DNA from: CAWBAT01 sp046331665
GTDB lineage: Bacteria > Acidobacteriota > Terriglobia > Versatilivoradales > Versatilivoraceae
Assembly: GCA_046331665.1 (NCBI GenBank)
Contig: JAXLQK010000033.1
Location: 1 to 64,000 of the forward strand
Direction: 5' to 3'
Length of the DNA stretch: 64,000 nucleotides
Part shown: positions 1 to 8,416 of the stretch, in pieces
Layout: every line of letters begins with the position of its first letter
Position numbering within the stretch: the first letter of the stretch is position 1
The notes under the pieces: model-generated
The model's database searches: none
The model's input: only the letters and a program-made list of their open reading frames with translations
Told to the model about the DNA's origin: nothing
Translations under genes and position numbers: made by a program

Positions 1-95
1 CAGCAGTAATCAATGCCCAACTTCTCGAAAATCCGGGTAGCTTTCGGCAGCTCAACCGCGAATTCTCGAACCGTTTTAGTGAGGTTGATAGTCAT
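1..95 (-). CDS. ric: Iron-sulfur cluster repair di-iron protein, N-terminal part (runs off window)
   Basis: Only the first 31 codons are present. They read MTINLTKTVREFAVELPKAT and continue to LGIDYC, the N-terminal DUF542 (ScdA_N) segment of RIC/YtfE/ScdA proteins, whose conserved Cys lies in the LGIDYCC motif. The family repairs Fe-S clusters after nitric oxide or oxidative damage, with a C-terminal hemerythrin-like di-iron domain outside the window. The ATG is preceded by AAGGAGG at good spacing; that Shine-Dalgarno sits inside the palindrome CCTCCAAAAGGAGG, which could fold over it. A CRP/FNR-type palindrome lies about 50-70 bases upstream, which suits a nitrosative-stress gene. Confidence 0.8.
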   Translation of the reverse strand, partial: MTINLTKTVREFAVELPKATRIFEKLGIDYC

Positions 96-146
96 GATTC
101 AAGCCTCCTTTTGGAGGAGAATATCGGATTTCACAAAGACTATCTC

Positions 147-162
147 AGTGACCTAAGTCACA
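147..162. promoter_or_regulatory. CRP/FNR-superfamily-like operator upstream of ric
   Basis: AGTGA-N6-TCACA, nine of ten bases of the TGTGA-N6-TCACA consensus and nearly a perfect dyad. It lies about 52 bases upstream of the ric start codon. Assignment to a specific regulator (CRP, DNR, NarR type) is not possible; a truncated Crp/Fnr gene lies about 3 kb away. Confidence 0.45.
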
Positions 163-204
163 ATGATCCATTTTTGCTTGGGTTTGCAGGCACGGCTAAT
201 CCAT

Positions 205-1722
205 TCAGAAGCGGTAGTTCAACTCCAAATACCCTAAGGATGCGTTCTTTCCCTGAGGGTAAATTGTGGAGGTCACGGCGCGGCCCTGGGCATAGCCATA
301 ATAGCCCGTCAACGTAATATGGGGACTAATGCGGTAGTCGACACTGAGATCGTAAAGATCGGCGAGCGATTGCGCTCCTCCTGCCGCCCGACCCACATAA
401 CCAAAAGTCCAGGGTTGATAGACCCCGCCGCCCAGGTACCATAGATCGCGGGCGTTGGAGAGGCGGAGAGCATGGAACTCGCTGGATAGGGTGACTTGTT
501 TGTGGGGCCGTAGCATAAGGATTCCCATGTAATCGCGGCTGTTCATGAGGTTGAAGAATGGGAAACGGGCAAAAGGACGAGGCGTCGGAAGAATTTGGAA
601 GAAAGTGTTGTGGGTCGAGTCATTCGGGTTGCCGTCCCCAGAACCGTCGAAGAACCCACCCCGGATCCATGGCTTAAGTTTCCACCAGAACTTTGGTTGC
701 ACGCCGCCCTCTATGGCGACTGCGTAGGCTCGATGGTCAAGTTGACCCCAACGCCCCATTTGCCCAACGCCCCAAAAAAGCAAATCTACTGTGCCTACCT
801 TCGTTTCGATGGCGTTGAGCTGGTGTCCCCCAAAGGAGCCGATGCGGATAGGGGCAAGATCCTCACGCCGCAAAGGCAATGGTCTCGAGTCAGTTTTCAA
901 GATTTGCCTCCAATCGTCGTAGTAGATCCCCAGAATCCGGGTCTCGGCTGAATGTTTGCCGGCGCCCCACGGTTTCGTATAAGCCCCATAACTGAAGGCG
1001 GTCTCGGTTACCCCCCAACCGTCTGTCTGAAACACGCCTCGCGTCGGAAACGCCGCGATCAGCGTGAGGTTTCCTGAGGGTTTGTTGTAGATATAGTGTA
1101 GGCCGTCGAAGCTGCGGCCGACATGACTCCACCCAAAGTTTCCGATCAGCCGCTGATTGATACGATCGCGTTTGAGAGTCGCTAGGGTGTCATTTTTCGG
1201 CGTTATCTCAGATCCATCCATAAATTCATAACGGCCGATGAGGAGACTACTCGCTGGGTTCCCCCCTAGTTTCTTGAATACCAGGTACGCTTGCTTAACG
1301 AAAACCATCGCACTGTTGCGGTTGAAATCGTTAGCCACGTAATAGGTAGCGCCCATCCCTAGCTGCCCTTGTATCCCGGGTGATATGGCATTCTCGGGCA
1401 GCCCGAGCAAGAAGGGGAGTGCGAATTCCAATTGCCAGTCGAAAGGTACCCGGGATTGGGACAGAGCAAGACGAAGAATATTACCGGAGAAGGCATAGGT
1501 GTTATCCGCCCGATCGCCTTTAAACCATCGCCAATCCTCGAACCGCGTCCGAAAGCTGCCGTGCAGCGTGATGCCTCCAAGCTTGAGCGGCTTGGGTGTG
1601 GACTCCGACGGAGCTTCTTTGGTATCGGGGGTTGTCGTCTGGGCCGAACTCGGCCTGACTGCCAGGGAGAGCAGTATTGCGAAGCAGAGAGTGTGAAATC
1701 GCCAACTCTGATTAAGCATCAT
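205..1722 (-). CDS. Alginate-export-family outer-membrane porin
   Basis: About 505 residues with an N-terminal signal peptide (MMLNQSWRF, a hydrophobic stretch, then RPSSAQ) and a body of alternating aromatic/polar strands ending in the beta-barrel signature NYRF. The opening LGGITLHGSFRTRFEDWRW and the repeated barrel hairpins are typical of the alginate_exp (PF13372) porin family, outer-membrane channels first described for alginate secretion but used for many small solutes. The frame is open to 1803, but a start there would put 27 poorly ordered residues before the signal peptide, so I place the start at 1722. No strong Shine-Dalgarno is seen at either. The substrate is unknown; neighbours suggest a role in nitrogen-oxide or anaerobic metabolism, which is inference. 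Confidence 0.75.
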   Translation of the reverse strand: MMLNQSWRFHTLCFAILLSLAVRPSSAQTTTPDTKEAPSESTPKPLKLGGITLHGSFRTRFEDWRWFKGDRADNTYAFSGNILRLALSQSRVPFDWQLEFALPFLLGLPENAISPGIQGQLGMGATYYVANDFNRNSAMVFVKQAYLVFKKLGGNPASSLLIGRYEFMDGSEITPKNDTLATLKRDRINQRLIGNFGWSHVGRSFDGLHYIYNKPSGNLTLIAAFPTRGVFQTDGWGVTETAFSYGAYTKPWGAGKHSAETRILGIYYDDWRQILKTDSRPLPLRREDLAPIRIGSFGGHQLNAIETKVGTVDLLFWGVGQMGRWGQLDHRAYAVAIEGGVQPKFWWKLKPWIRGGFFDGSGDGNPNDSTHNTFFQILPTPRPFARFPFFNLMNSRDYMGILMLRPHKQVTLSSEFHALRLSNARDLWYLGGGVYQPWTFGYVGRAAGGAQSLADLYDLSVDYRISPHITLTGYYGYAQGRAVTSTIYPQGKNASLGYLELNYRF

Positions 1723-2133
1723 CGGAGTCACCACAGAGGAAGGAACATTCGTGGGGTACAGGAGACAGATTGTCATCCACTGGCATCTTTCGGGTGCTTT
1801 CACTATCTACTGTTGGTGCTTGCCCCGATGCCCTTCTGATAATGGCCCTTATCCCTGATTATGAGCAAACTACGACAGGTAACGCCGCAATTACATCTAA
1901 TGCTCTTCGGTCCAAAAACTTGTTCTAACTTTGCCAACGATTGATGACGGAAGCACCAATTAACTGCCATTACGTATCTTTCTCTCCGGCTTTTTCGATG
2001 GCGGCTACTTGGGCAGAGTTTGCACCCGTTTGTCCCAATGAGGCTCCGTTTCACGCCCCGCTATGCGGCGTCCTTAAACAAACCTTTGCCGAACAACAAA
2101 TGCGACCTCGAATAATTATCCTGAAGCCCGAAT
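1723..2133. other. Intergenic stretch, no gene seen
   Basis: Short frames exist on both strands, but none has family resemblance, a ribosome site or coding-like composition. It probably carries the promoter of the porin gene and the terminator of the radical SAM gene; I see no clear hairpin-plus-T-run. Confidence 0.4.
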
Positions 2134-3237
2134 TCAAATAGATTGGGTATGCTTCAAACTGGCCGGCAGCTTAGGGAGGTAAGCGCAAAAAGGCTCCTCA
2201 GCCAGATAATTTCCAGTCATGGCGTAGGCACGAGCGCGTGAGCCACTGCAGATGTTGCGGTACTCGCAATAGCCGCATTTGCCTTCGAGCTTGTCCGGGT
2301 TTCGCAAATCGCGGAATATGGGAGAGTTTCGATAAACGTCGATGAGCTTATCCCGCCGTACGTTTCCGGCTGAGACCGGCAGGAAGCCACTCGGATAGAT
2401 TTCGCCCGTATGCGAGACAAAGACAAACCCCCGTCCTTCATTCACTCCGGCCGCTCGTCCAATGGGACCTGCCTGAGCCAGCTTCTGCGGGCGTTTGTGG
2501 GATGGTATTTGTTTCAACCGCTGTAAGAGAACTCGGCGATAATGAGGCGCGGCAGTCGTCTTAATATCAAAAGGGGCTACTAGATATCGGTCGACCAGGA
2601 AATGGAATACGGCTTCGTAATCTTCCGCCGTCACTTCATCGTCGACTTTTCCACGTCCGGTAGGAACGAGAAAAAAAACGCTCCACAAACTGATTCCCTT
2701 TCGTTCGAGTAAGTCTGCCAGGGCCTCGAGATCGGCTAGATTATGCCGGGAAACGGTGGTGTTGATCTGGATTTCGAGACCCACCTCACGAGCATATTCG
2801 ATGCAATTCATTGTCCACTGATAGGACCCGGGAACTTGGCGGAAATAGTCGTGAACTTCGGCAGAGGAGCCATCAAGGCTCACAGCCAGCCGCGCCAATC
2901 CCAGCTCTTTGAGTGTTTCGACGACGTGCTGAGTCATCAACGGAGTCCCACTCGGAGTCATGGCTACTCGCAGTCCCTTCTTGACTGCGTAGGGAATGAC
3001 CTCGAAGAGGTCCGGGCGTTTCATTGGGTCCCCACCGGTCAGGACAAACAGCGGATTGCCGCATTCTCTGATCTGGTCTATCAGTCGAAAACTCTCTTCG
3101 GTATTCAATTCAAGCGGATGGCGCCATTGAATGGCTTCTGCGCGGCAGTGAAGACAGGCCAGGTCACAGGCCCGGGTTGTCTCCCAAATCGCGATGAAGG
3201 GATTTTGGTCGAAATCAGGTCGCATCTTGATTTCCAC
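2134..3237 (-). CDS. Radical SAM/SPASM-domain protein (TIGR04053-like)
   Basis: 367 residues. The radical SAM cluster motif CDLACLHC (CxxxCxxC) is near residue 24, followed by the GGDP motif (LTGGDPMKRPD) and AMTPSGTP. The C-terminal SPASM domain carries the Cys-rich motif CGYCEYRNICSGSRARAYA plus a final Cys, for auxiliary Fe-S clusters. The layout matches the TIGR04053 family, relatives of the heme enzymes AhbC/AhbD/NirJ; the reaction is unknown. The frame opens with GTG at 3237 (MEIKMRPDF); an ATG four codons in (3225) is an alternative. Downstream on the same strand lie the porin and ric, and upstream a broken Crp/Fnr gene, a grouping that suggests anaerobic or nitrogen-oxide physiology. 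Confidence 0.75.
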   Translation of the reverse strand: MEIKMRPDFDQNPFIAIWETTRACDLACLHCRAEAIQWRHPLELNTEESFRLIDQIRECGNPLFVLTGGDPMKRPDLFEVIPYAVKKGLRVAMTPSGTPLMTQHVVETLKELGLARLAVSLDGSSAEVHDYFRQVPGSYQWTMNCIEYAREVGLEIQINTTVSRHNLADLEALADLLERKGISLWSVFFLVPTGRGKVDDEVTAEDYEAVFHFLVDRYLVAPFDIKTTAAPHYRRVLLQRLKQIPSHKRPQKLAQAGPIGRAAGVNEGRGFVFVSHTGEIYPSGFLPVSAGNVRRDKLIDVYRNSPIFRDLRNPDKLEGKCGYCEYRNICSGSRARAYAMTGNYLAEEPFCAYLPKLPASLKHTQSI

Positions 3238-3278
3238 TCTATTGAGGAATTCAACAGGCCGCTATGACAAAAGTCACA

Positions 3279-3515
3279 CTACTCCACTTCAGCTTCAGAT
3301 TTAAGCCGGTCCATGTCAATGACGGTGACTATCCGATTCTTAACCGTTAAAAGACCCTGCTCCTGGAATAGGCTGAAGGACCGGGAAACCAATTCTCTGA
3401 CCGTTCCGATTCGGGAGGCAATATCCTGGTGGCTCATCTCGACTTGGACTTCAATTCCATGAGGGGCGGATTTTCCTTCCTGATTAGACCCTTCCGGGCA
3501 ACTGGAGTCTCTAAC
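3279..3515 (-). pseudogene. Crp/Fnr-family regulator, C-terminal HTH fragment
   Basis: Reading leftward from about 3515 to the TAG at 3279-3281 gives SHQDIASRIGTVRELVSRSF, then SLFQEQGLLTVKNRIV and an acidic tail. This is the winged helix-turn-helix of Crp/Fnr regulators (recognition helix TVRELVSR). The cyclic-nucleotide-like sensor domain that should precede it is absent: the frame closes with stops about 80 codons upstream, and I find no N-terminal part in any frame up to 3700. It sits 40 bases before the start of the radical SAM gene, pointing the same way. Most likely a truncated, dead gene. Confidence 0.6.
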
Positions 3516-3906
3516 GTCATTCGTCTATGGGACAGTGTGCCAAGTTGGATGAGAACGTGGTAGGATTAATTGTGTGATTATTTCACCCAAAAAAGCTGGG
3601 TATATCCAGACTGATAGGATCTGACTTTTAGCCATGGTCCCCCCATTTTTTGTTCAGCCTCTAGACAAACGCCACTTTTTGATGGCGGAAATAGCATGAG
3701 CACCGCAACCGTTGGTATTACAGTGACGCGTATTCGTTGCCACTGGCGGCCTATAATCATGGTAGGTGCCACTGTCGTTCTTCTTGTCGCATTCTGGTTC
3801 GGATCCCGATACCCACCACATGATGTGCCCCACGCCAGTTGCTCAGGAGCAAACTTAGCTTATCACGCAGTCAGACCTATCGTTGTTCAGTGCTGGAGGT
3901 GAAGCA
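3516..3906. other. Gene-poor stretch with a small membrane-peptide frame
   Basis: A forward frame at 3696-3902 begins MSTATVGITVTRIR and contains one clear transmembrane segment (IIMVGATVVLLVAFWFGSRYP), then degenerates without recognisable domain before the methyltransferase. It looks like the beheaded remainder of a membrane-protein gene rather than an intact small protein. Nothing else is recognised here. Confidence 0.3.
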
Positions 3907-4533
3907 ATGGAAATCAAGAAGCACTGGGATAGTATTTACAGCACAAAGGAATCGACACAGGTAAGTTGGTATCAGGAACATCCCGTTCTGTCTCTTCATT
4001 TGATAGAGCACACAGGAGTGGACAAGGAACATCAAATCATTGATGTTGGCGGCGGGACTTCAACACTGGTGGACGATTTATTAGCTAGTGGCTTCAATCA
4101 TATAACCGTTTTGGATATTTCGGCTACTGCTCTCGCAATGGCTAGGCAACGACTTGGCATCCAGGCCGATAAAGTCTCCTGGATAGAAGCGGACATTACC
4201 AAAGCAAGCCTCCCCCATCAATTCTTTGATCTCTGGCATGACCGCGCCGTGTTTCACTTTCTCCGGGAGCCTGAAGAGCGTCACAGGTACATACAGGCAG
4301 TACAGCATTCAGTCAAGACAGGGGGTCACGTGATTGTGGCGACTTTCGCGACGGACGGTCCTGCGCGCTGTAGCGGATTGGATATCGTACGATACAGTCC
4401 AGAGAGTTTGCATTCCGAATTCGGAGATGATTTTCGACTGGTTGAGAGCACTCGCGAGACACACACGACACCGTTCGGAGTGGAACAGAAATTCATCTAT
4501 TGCTATTGTCGCAAATGTTCCTCAGTCGTTTAA
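3907..4533 (+). CDS. Class I SAM-dependent methyltransferase
   Basis: 208 residues. Motif I is IIDVGGGTSTLVDDLL, with the acidic residue of motif II in VLDISATALAMA and motif III in WIEADIT, followed by FDLWHDRAVFHFL and GGHVIVATFA. This is the Rossmann methyltransferase fold (Methyltransf_11/25 type), and the small size suggests a small-molecule substrate. The start MEIKKHWDSIY is preceded by GGAGGTGAAGCA; the frame's earlier Met at 3883 has no such site. The order MEIKKHWDSIYST and the LWHDRAVFHFL segment resemble the family often annotated as thiopurine or generic class I methyltransferases. It appears monocistronic and its substrate is unknown. Confidence 0.8.
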   Translation: MEIKKHWDSIYSTKESTQVSWYQEHPVLSLHLIEHTGVDKEHQIIDVGGGTSTLVDDLLASGFNHITVLDISATALAMARQRLGIQADKVSWIEADITKASLPHQFFDLWHDRAVFHFLREPEERHRYIQAVQHSVKTGGHVIVATFATDGPARCSGLDIVRYSPESLHSEFGDDFRLVESTRETHTTPFGVEQKFIYCYCRKCSSVV

Positions 4534-4663
4534 CCCGTGCGTGCACAAGGACCACCACAGCGGTGCGGTGGCGGCTCGACCCTCCCACATCAAGGATTAG
4601 ACGCTGATATACCTCTGGGTGACTGTGAGCTACACCTGCATTTTGTGGATAGCATGAAGGTCT

Positions 4664-5722
4664 TTGGTTTACCTTAGGACAGGACGACGAAGACGATCCC
4701 CCACAGGGGTGATTTTGACCTTGTCACGACACGCAAATCTATTGTTGACAACACTGTTTGGTTTCAGCATTTTTAGTGTTTCCAATGCGGAGACTCCACC
4801 AAAAGCAAAACTGCTGGCTAAGCCCGGGATTTATAAATCTCTTACTGAACCGCCTTGTTCCTATGCATCAACACAAAACCGAAAAGGGCTGATTCAGGGC
4901 GACGACCGAGTGATTACGTGGGTCCGAGGGATGCATAATGGCGGAGCCATCCCCATTCGATTGTTCTTGTCTGTGCCGCGTGTAATCAACGATACCTATG
5001 GGCTCTTTTTTTTTGATCCGGACGGGGATTATGTCAGTGCTTTTGCGAAGGACTATGGTTATGAGTTTTATGGATGGAGAAACGGGGTCATGATCGTGAA
5101 AGGACGAGATGGCACCTTATGGTCTGCCTTGAGCGGAAAAGCTTTTGAAGGCCCCCAAGCAGGAAAGCGGCTTCAGCGCTTACCCAGCATGGTGACGACC
5201 TGGAGTTACTGGCTAATGCTTCATCCGGAATCGACTGCTTACGATCTTTTCGACGGCAAGAAATATCCAGCCGCCGCTCTTCCCTCGGAAATGAGCCGGG
5301 AGGCAATCGAGACGATGGGAAAGGTGGATGATCGATTGAAAGCCACGGTCCCGATTCTAGGACTGGAAATAGAGGGTCATCCCACGGCTTTTCCACTGGA
5401 AAACGTGGGTGAGCGCGCTTGCTTCACAGACAAAGTGGCGGGAGTCCCCGTGGCTGTCTTTTGGTACGGGCCGACACGAACCGCAGTCGCTTATCGTTCC
5501 ATGCTGGAGAATCGGCAGCTCTCGCTTTATGCCGATGACGTCTCTCCGGAGTCAGCTCCCTTCAAGGATCATGAGACCGGGTCAAGATGGACTCTGGCTG
5601 GGCGGGCGGTTGACGGCCCACTGAAAGGCCGTGAACTGACCTGGGTGAATAGCGTCCAATGCCGCTGGTATTCGTGGGTTGCAGAGTATCCCGGAACAGT
5701 CATATACCAAACATCTCATTAA
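4664..5722 (+). CDS. DUF3179 domain-containing exported protein
   Basis: Up to 352 residues. After an N-terminal hydrophobic segment (LLLTTLFGFSIFSVSNAE, probable signal peptide) the body matches DUF3179: IPIRLFLSVPRVINDTYGLFFFDPDG, GRDGTLWSALSGKAFEGP, LQRLPSMVTTWSYWLMLHP and LGLEIEGHPTAFPLE. The function of DUF3179 is not known; members are usually exported. No ATG fits: the frame opens with TTG at 4664, and a GTG at 4709 would start immediately before the signal peptide and is equally plausible. No convincing operon partner. Confidence 0.7.
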   Translation: MVYLRTGRRRRSPTGVILTLSRHANLLLTTLFGFSIFSVSNAETPPKAKLLAKPGIYKSLTEPPCSYASTQNRKGLIQGDDRVITWVRGMHNGGAIPIRLFLSVPRVINDTYGLFFFDPDGDYVSAFAKDYGYEFYGWRNGVMIVKGRDGTLWSALSGKAFEGPQAGKRLQRLPSMVTTWSYWLMLHPESTAYDLFDGKKYPAAALPSEMSREAIETMGKVDDRLKATVPILGLEIEGHPTAFPLENVGERACFTDKVAGVPVAVFWYGPTRTAVAYRSMLENRQLSLYADDVSPESAPFKDHETGSRWTLAGRAVDGPLKGRELTWVNSVQCRWYSWVAEYPGTVIYQTSH

Positions 5723-6148
5723 TGCAAAATAGCGACATGAAATAGTTCCCATGCGATGTTACTTGCCCGATTAACGGCGAAGCCTTAGATTGAGAAATTG
5801 TCTAACGGCAGTTCCTTCCACTCTCCGGTTTACCGACTTTTCGAGGATTTATGCCATTGACTCATGGCAAATCTTGCTGAATCAGTCTATTGTGCCCTTT
5901 GCTACTCAGTTTCAGAACAGAATGAAATGAGGATTTCTACACAAGCATTCTCCCCCTGTTAACCCCCCTGTTACCCTGGGACGTTTGGGTATGGATCTTA
6001 CGAGCGATTGCTGGCAGCTGTCTTCCCCGCAAACAGATTGATGCCGTGGACCCCGAATTTCGCGCCGGAGAGGTTGACTTCCACTGCAGCGCGGTTGCCC
6101 CAAACTTCTACCTGCTTCCATCAACGACAGGAACTTGACCTCAGGTTA
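5723..6148. other. Intergenic stretch before the PadR promoter
   Basis: No coding frame of quality. It contains a small hairpin, TGCCAT-TGACTC-ATGGCA (about 5851-5868), and a C-rich tract near 5950-5985. Composition changes towards GC-rich just before the PadR gene. Confidence 0.35.
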
Positions 6149-6177
6149 TTGACATACATAGAACAGCAATGTATAAT
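6149..6177 (+). promoter_or_regulatory. Consensus sigma-70-type promoter for padR
   Basis: TTGACA (6149-6154), a 17-base spacer and TATAAT (6172-6177), all twelve consensus bases. The expected transcription start, about 6184, is only a few bases before the PadR ATG at 6188, so the transcript would be leaderless or nearly so. No Shine-Dalgarno exists, which agrees with that. Confidence 0.7.
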
Positions 6178-6187
6178 GCTTCTACGT

Positions 6188-6526
6188 ATGGACATGGGTA
6201 AGGACCTGGTTGCTGCATCCGCCACGCCGCTCGTGCTTGCCATCCTGGCCGAAGGCGACAGTTACGGCTACGCCATCATCAAGCGGGTAGCGGAGTTGTC
6301 GGGCGGGCACTTGCGGTGGACCGACGGCATGCTCTATCCCGTGCTGCACCGCCTTGAGCGTCAAGGTCTGGTCGCGGCGAAGTGGAGCCTGGCGGAAAGC
6401 GGCCGTCGGCGCAAGTACTACCGGATCACCAGAGAGGGCCGGGCGCAGCTGGCCGCCCAGCGGCAGCAGTGGCGGGTTGTGGACGACACCCTCCGGGGTC
6501 TCTGGATGAAGAGGTGCACGGCATGA
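6188..6526 (+). CDS. PadR-family transcriptional regulator
   Basis: 112 residues (MDMGKDLVAASATPLVLAIL). The winged-helix signature is complete: GDSYGYAIIKRVAELSGG, DGMLYPVLHRLERQGLV, and the basic wing SGRRRKYYRITREGRAQL. Residues after about 80 form the short C-terminal helix of subfamily 2. The adjacent membrane gene begins within its stop codon (ATGA overlap at 6523-6526), the usual arrangement in which PadR represses its own operon with a transporter-like partner. GC content of this pair is clearly higher than that of neighbours, suggesting separate ancestry. The frame extends upstream to 6008, but the perfect promoter lies inside that extension, so 6188 (or the Met at 6194) is the start. 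Confidence 0.88.
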   Translation: MDMGKDLVAASATPLVLAILAEGDSYGYAIIKRVAELSGGHLRWTDGMLYPVLHRLERQGLVAAKWSLAESGRRRKYYRITREGRAQLAAQRQQWRVVDDTLRGLWMKRCTA

Positions 6527-7893
6527 CGAACTTCGCCGATCAACCGCTCGAGGAGCAGATTGCGCAGTGGCGGGCCTACCTATGCCGCCGACAGGCCATT
6601 CACGGCTCCGACGTAGAGGAGCTCGAGGGACATCTGCGTGACCAGCTGGTGGCGCTCACCGAGGCCGGCCGGACAGGTGATGAAGCTTTCCTCGTCGCGG
6701 TCAAGCGCATGGGGAGCCTCGATGCGTTGTCACTCGAGTTCGCGCGCGCGCACTCCGAGCGGCTTTGGAAGCAGCTGGTCATCACCCCCGACGCCGCCGA
6801 CGAGTCGGGGAAGGCCACACGCACCGAAACTCTCGTCGTCCTGATCCTCGCCGTCGCTGCGGCGTCGGCCATCAAGGTGCCGGCGCTGTTCGGCCTTCGA
6901 GTTGACGGCGGTCACGAGTCGTTCTATTTCCGGAACGCCAGCCTTTTCGTGTTGCCGCTGGTCACGTTTTACTTCGTGTGGAAGCGCGGGTCGCACGGCC
7001 TGAACTACCTCTGGCTGACACTGCCCTTCGCGGCCGGGGCAATTTTCGCCAATGTGTTCCCATTCCTGGTCGGCGGCGACACTGAGCGACTCACCGCTCT
7101 GCACTTGCCAATCGCTCTATGGCTGGCCGTCGGCATCGCTTACGTCCGAACCCGCTGGTTTGCCGACGGTGGGCGCATGGACTTCGTGCGGTTCTCGGGC
7201 GAGCTGGCCATCTACTACGTGCTAATCGCGCTCGGCGGAGGCGTCCTCACCGGCTTTACAATGATGATCTTCCGCGCTATCGATATGAACGCTGAGTGGT
7301 TCGCACAGGGCTGGCTGATCCCGTGCGGGGCGATGGGAGCTGTCATCATCGGATCCTGGCTCGTGGAGGCAAAGCAAAGTGTCATCGAGAACATGGCACC
7401 GGTGCTGACCAGGCTGTTCACGCCGCTGTTCACAGCTCTGCTATTGGTATTTCTGGCCACGATAGCTTGGACCGGCAGCCCCATCAACGTGAAGCGGGAG
7501 GTACTTATCGGCTTCGACCTGCTGCTGGTGCTGGTCATTGGGCTGGTGCTCTACGCTGCCTCCGCGCGCGACCCGCAGTCACCGCCCGATTTCTTCGACG
7601 GCTTGCAGCTGCTGCTGGTGGCCAGCGCGCTCGTGGTCGATGCGGTGGCGCTCGCCGCCATCACCGCCCGCATCTCCGAGTTTGGTTTCACCCCCAACCG
7701 AGTGGCGGCTCTCGGTGAGAATCTCATTCTGTTCGTCAACCTGGCGTGGTCGGCGTGGATCTATGCACGCTTTCTGCGTCACCGGGATTCGTTTGCCGTC
7801 CTGGAGCGATGGCAGATTGCGTATCTGCCCGTGTACGCCGTCTGGGCGGCGTTGGTGGTTGTCATGTTCCCACCAGTGTTCGGCTACCGTTGA
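6523..7893 (+). CDS. Multi-pass membrane protein with N-terminal permease-prefix domain (DUF4153-like)
   Basis: 456 residues. Residues 1-85 are a soluble helical segment, EEQIAQWRAYLCRRQAIHGSDVEELEGHLRDQL and KRMGSLDALSLEFARAHSERLW, as in 'permease prefix domain 1' proteins of PadR-linked operons. About ten transmembrane helices follow, starting with TLVVLILAVAAASAIKVPALFG. The membrane part resembles DUF4153-type proteins (YFRNASLFVLPLVTFYFVWKRG), and no FtsX/MacB extracellular domain is present, so it is not a canonical ADOP permease. Translationally coupled to padR by an ATGA overlap. Its function is unknown and it is probably controlled by the PadR protein. Confidence 0.75.
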   Translation: MTNFADQPLEEQIAQWRAYLCRRQAIHGSDVEELEGHLRDQLVALTEAGRTGDEAFLVAVKRMGSLDALSLEFARAHSERLWKQLVITPDAADESGKATRTETLVVLILAVAAASAIKVPALFGLRVDGGHESFYFRNASLFVLPLVTFYFVWKRGSHGLNYLWLTLPFAAGAIFANVFPFLVGGDTERLTALHLPIALWLAVGIAYVRTRWFADGGRMDFVRFSGELAIYYVLIALGGGVLTGFTMMIFRAIDMNAEWFAQGWLIPCGAMGAVIIGSWLVEAKQSVIENMAPVLTRLFTPLFTALLLVFLATIAWTGSPINVKREVLIGFDLLLVLVIGLVLYAASARDPQSPPDFFDGLQLLLVASALVVDAVALAAITARISEFGFTPNRVAALGENLILFVNLAWSAWIYARFLRHRDSFAVLERWQIAYLPVYAVWAALVVVMFPPVFGYR

Positions 7894-8152
7894 TGGACCC
7901 CCACGGGCACCTCACCGCGAGGATCGTCCCGACAAGTTGTTTAGTGTTTACCAAAATTAAGTCAAGTTAGCGTATCACGGCGAAACCGGAAACCGGAAAC
8001 TGGAATTCCCTTTAGATACATATCTTTAACCCGAGCCCAAAAATATTTTGTTAAGGTTTTGCCTCCAAAATGACTCTTATAGGTATAGGGGTCAGAAAAT
8101 TTGACTCCTGTTCATGCCAGTCAAAAAGGGCATACATTGGAGGCAAGATATC

Positions 8153-8416
8153 ATGAGCGTGTTGAGAGAAGTGCTGACCGTCAGAGATGTAGCTCTTGAA
8201 CTGAGATGTTCTGTGACACACGTGCACAATGTTATCAATGGGAAGGTTAAGAAGGTTTCTAGACTCCCGGCAATTCACATGGGACGACTGAAAGTCATTC
8301 AGCGTGATTCGCTTGAGGTTTGGAAAAAAGCTAATGAACAAGGTGACGCAGATGCTATGATTGCCACAGCCAAAATCGACGCCGTTAGACGCATGGAGGA
8401 AGATTCGTATGCGTAA
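8153..8416 (+). CDS. Excisionase-like helix-turn-helix protein
   Basis: 87 residues. REVLTVRDVALELRCSVTHVHNVINGK is a helix-turn-helix of the AlpA/Xis kind, ending with an acidic/helical tail. GGAGG precedes MSVLREVL by 11 bases. The last eight bases overlap the start of the integrase gene, so the two are cotranscribed and probably form an integration/excision pair. The DNA-binding part (SRLPAIHMGRLKVIQRDSLEVW) resembles the winged HTH_17 domain. Confidence 0.65.
   Translation: MSVLREVLTVRDVALELRCSVTHVHNVINGKVKKVSRLPAIHMGRLKVIQRDSLEVWKKANEQGDADAMIATAKIDAVRRMEEDSYA

Noticed and set aside
1941..2141. Forward 66-aa frame between porin and radical SAM genes
   Set aside because: No ribosome site, no family resemblance, and it overlaps the likely promoter and terminator region.
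6382..6522. Longer N-terminus for the membrane protein (frame open to 6382)
   Set aside because: The extension lies entirely within padR; the ATGA overlap at 6523 is the usual coupled start.
6600..7780. Several long antisense frames opposite the GC-rich membrane-protein gene
   Set aside because: High-GC codon use makes the opposite frames open; none has a domain or ribosome site.
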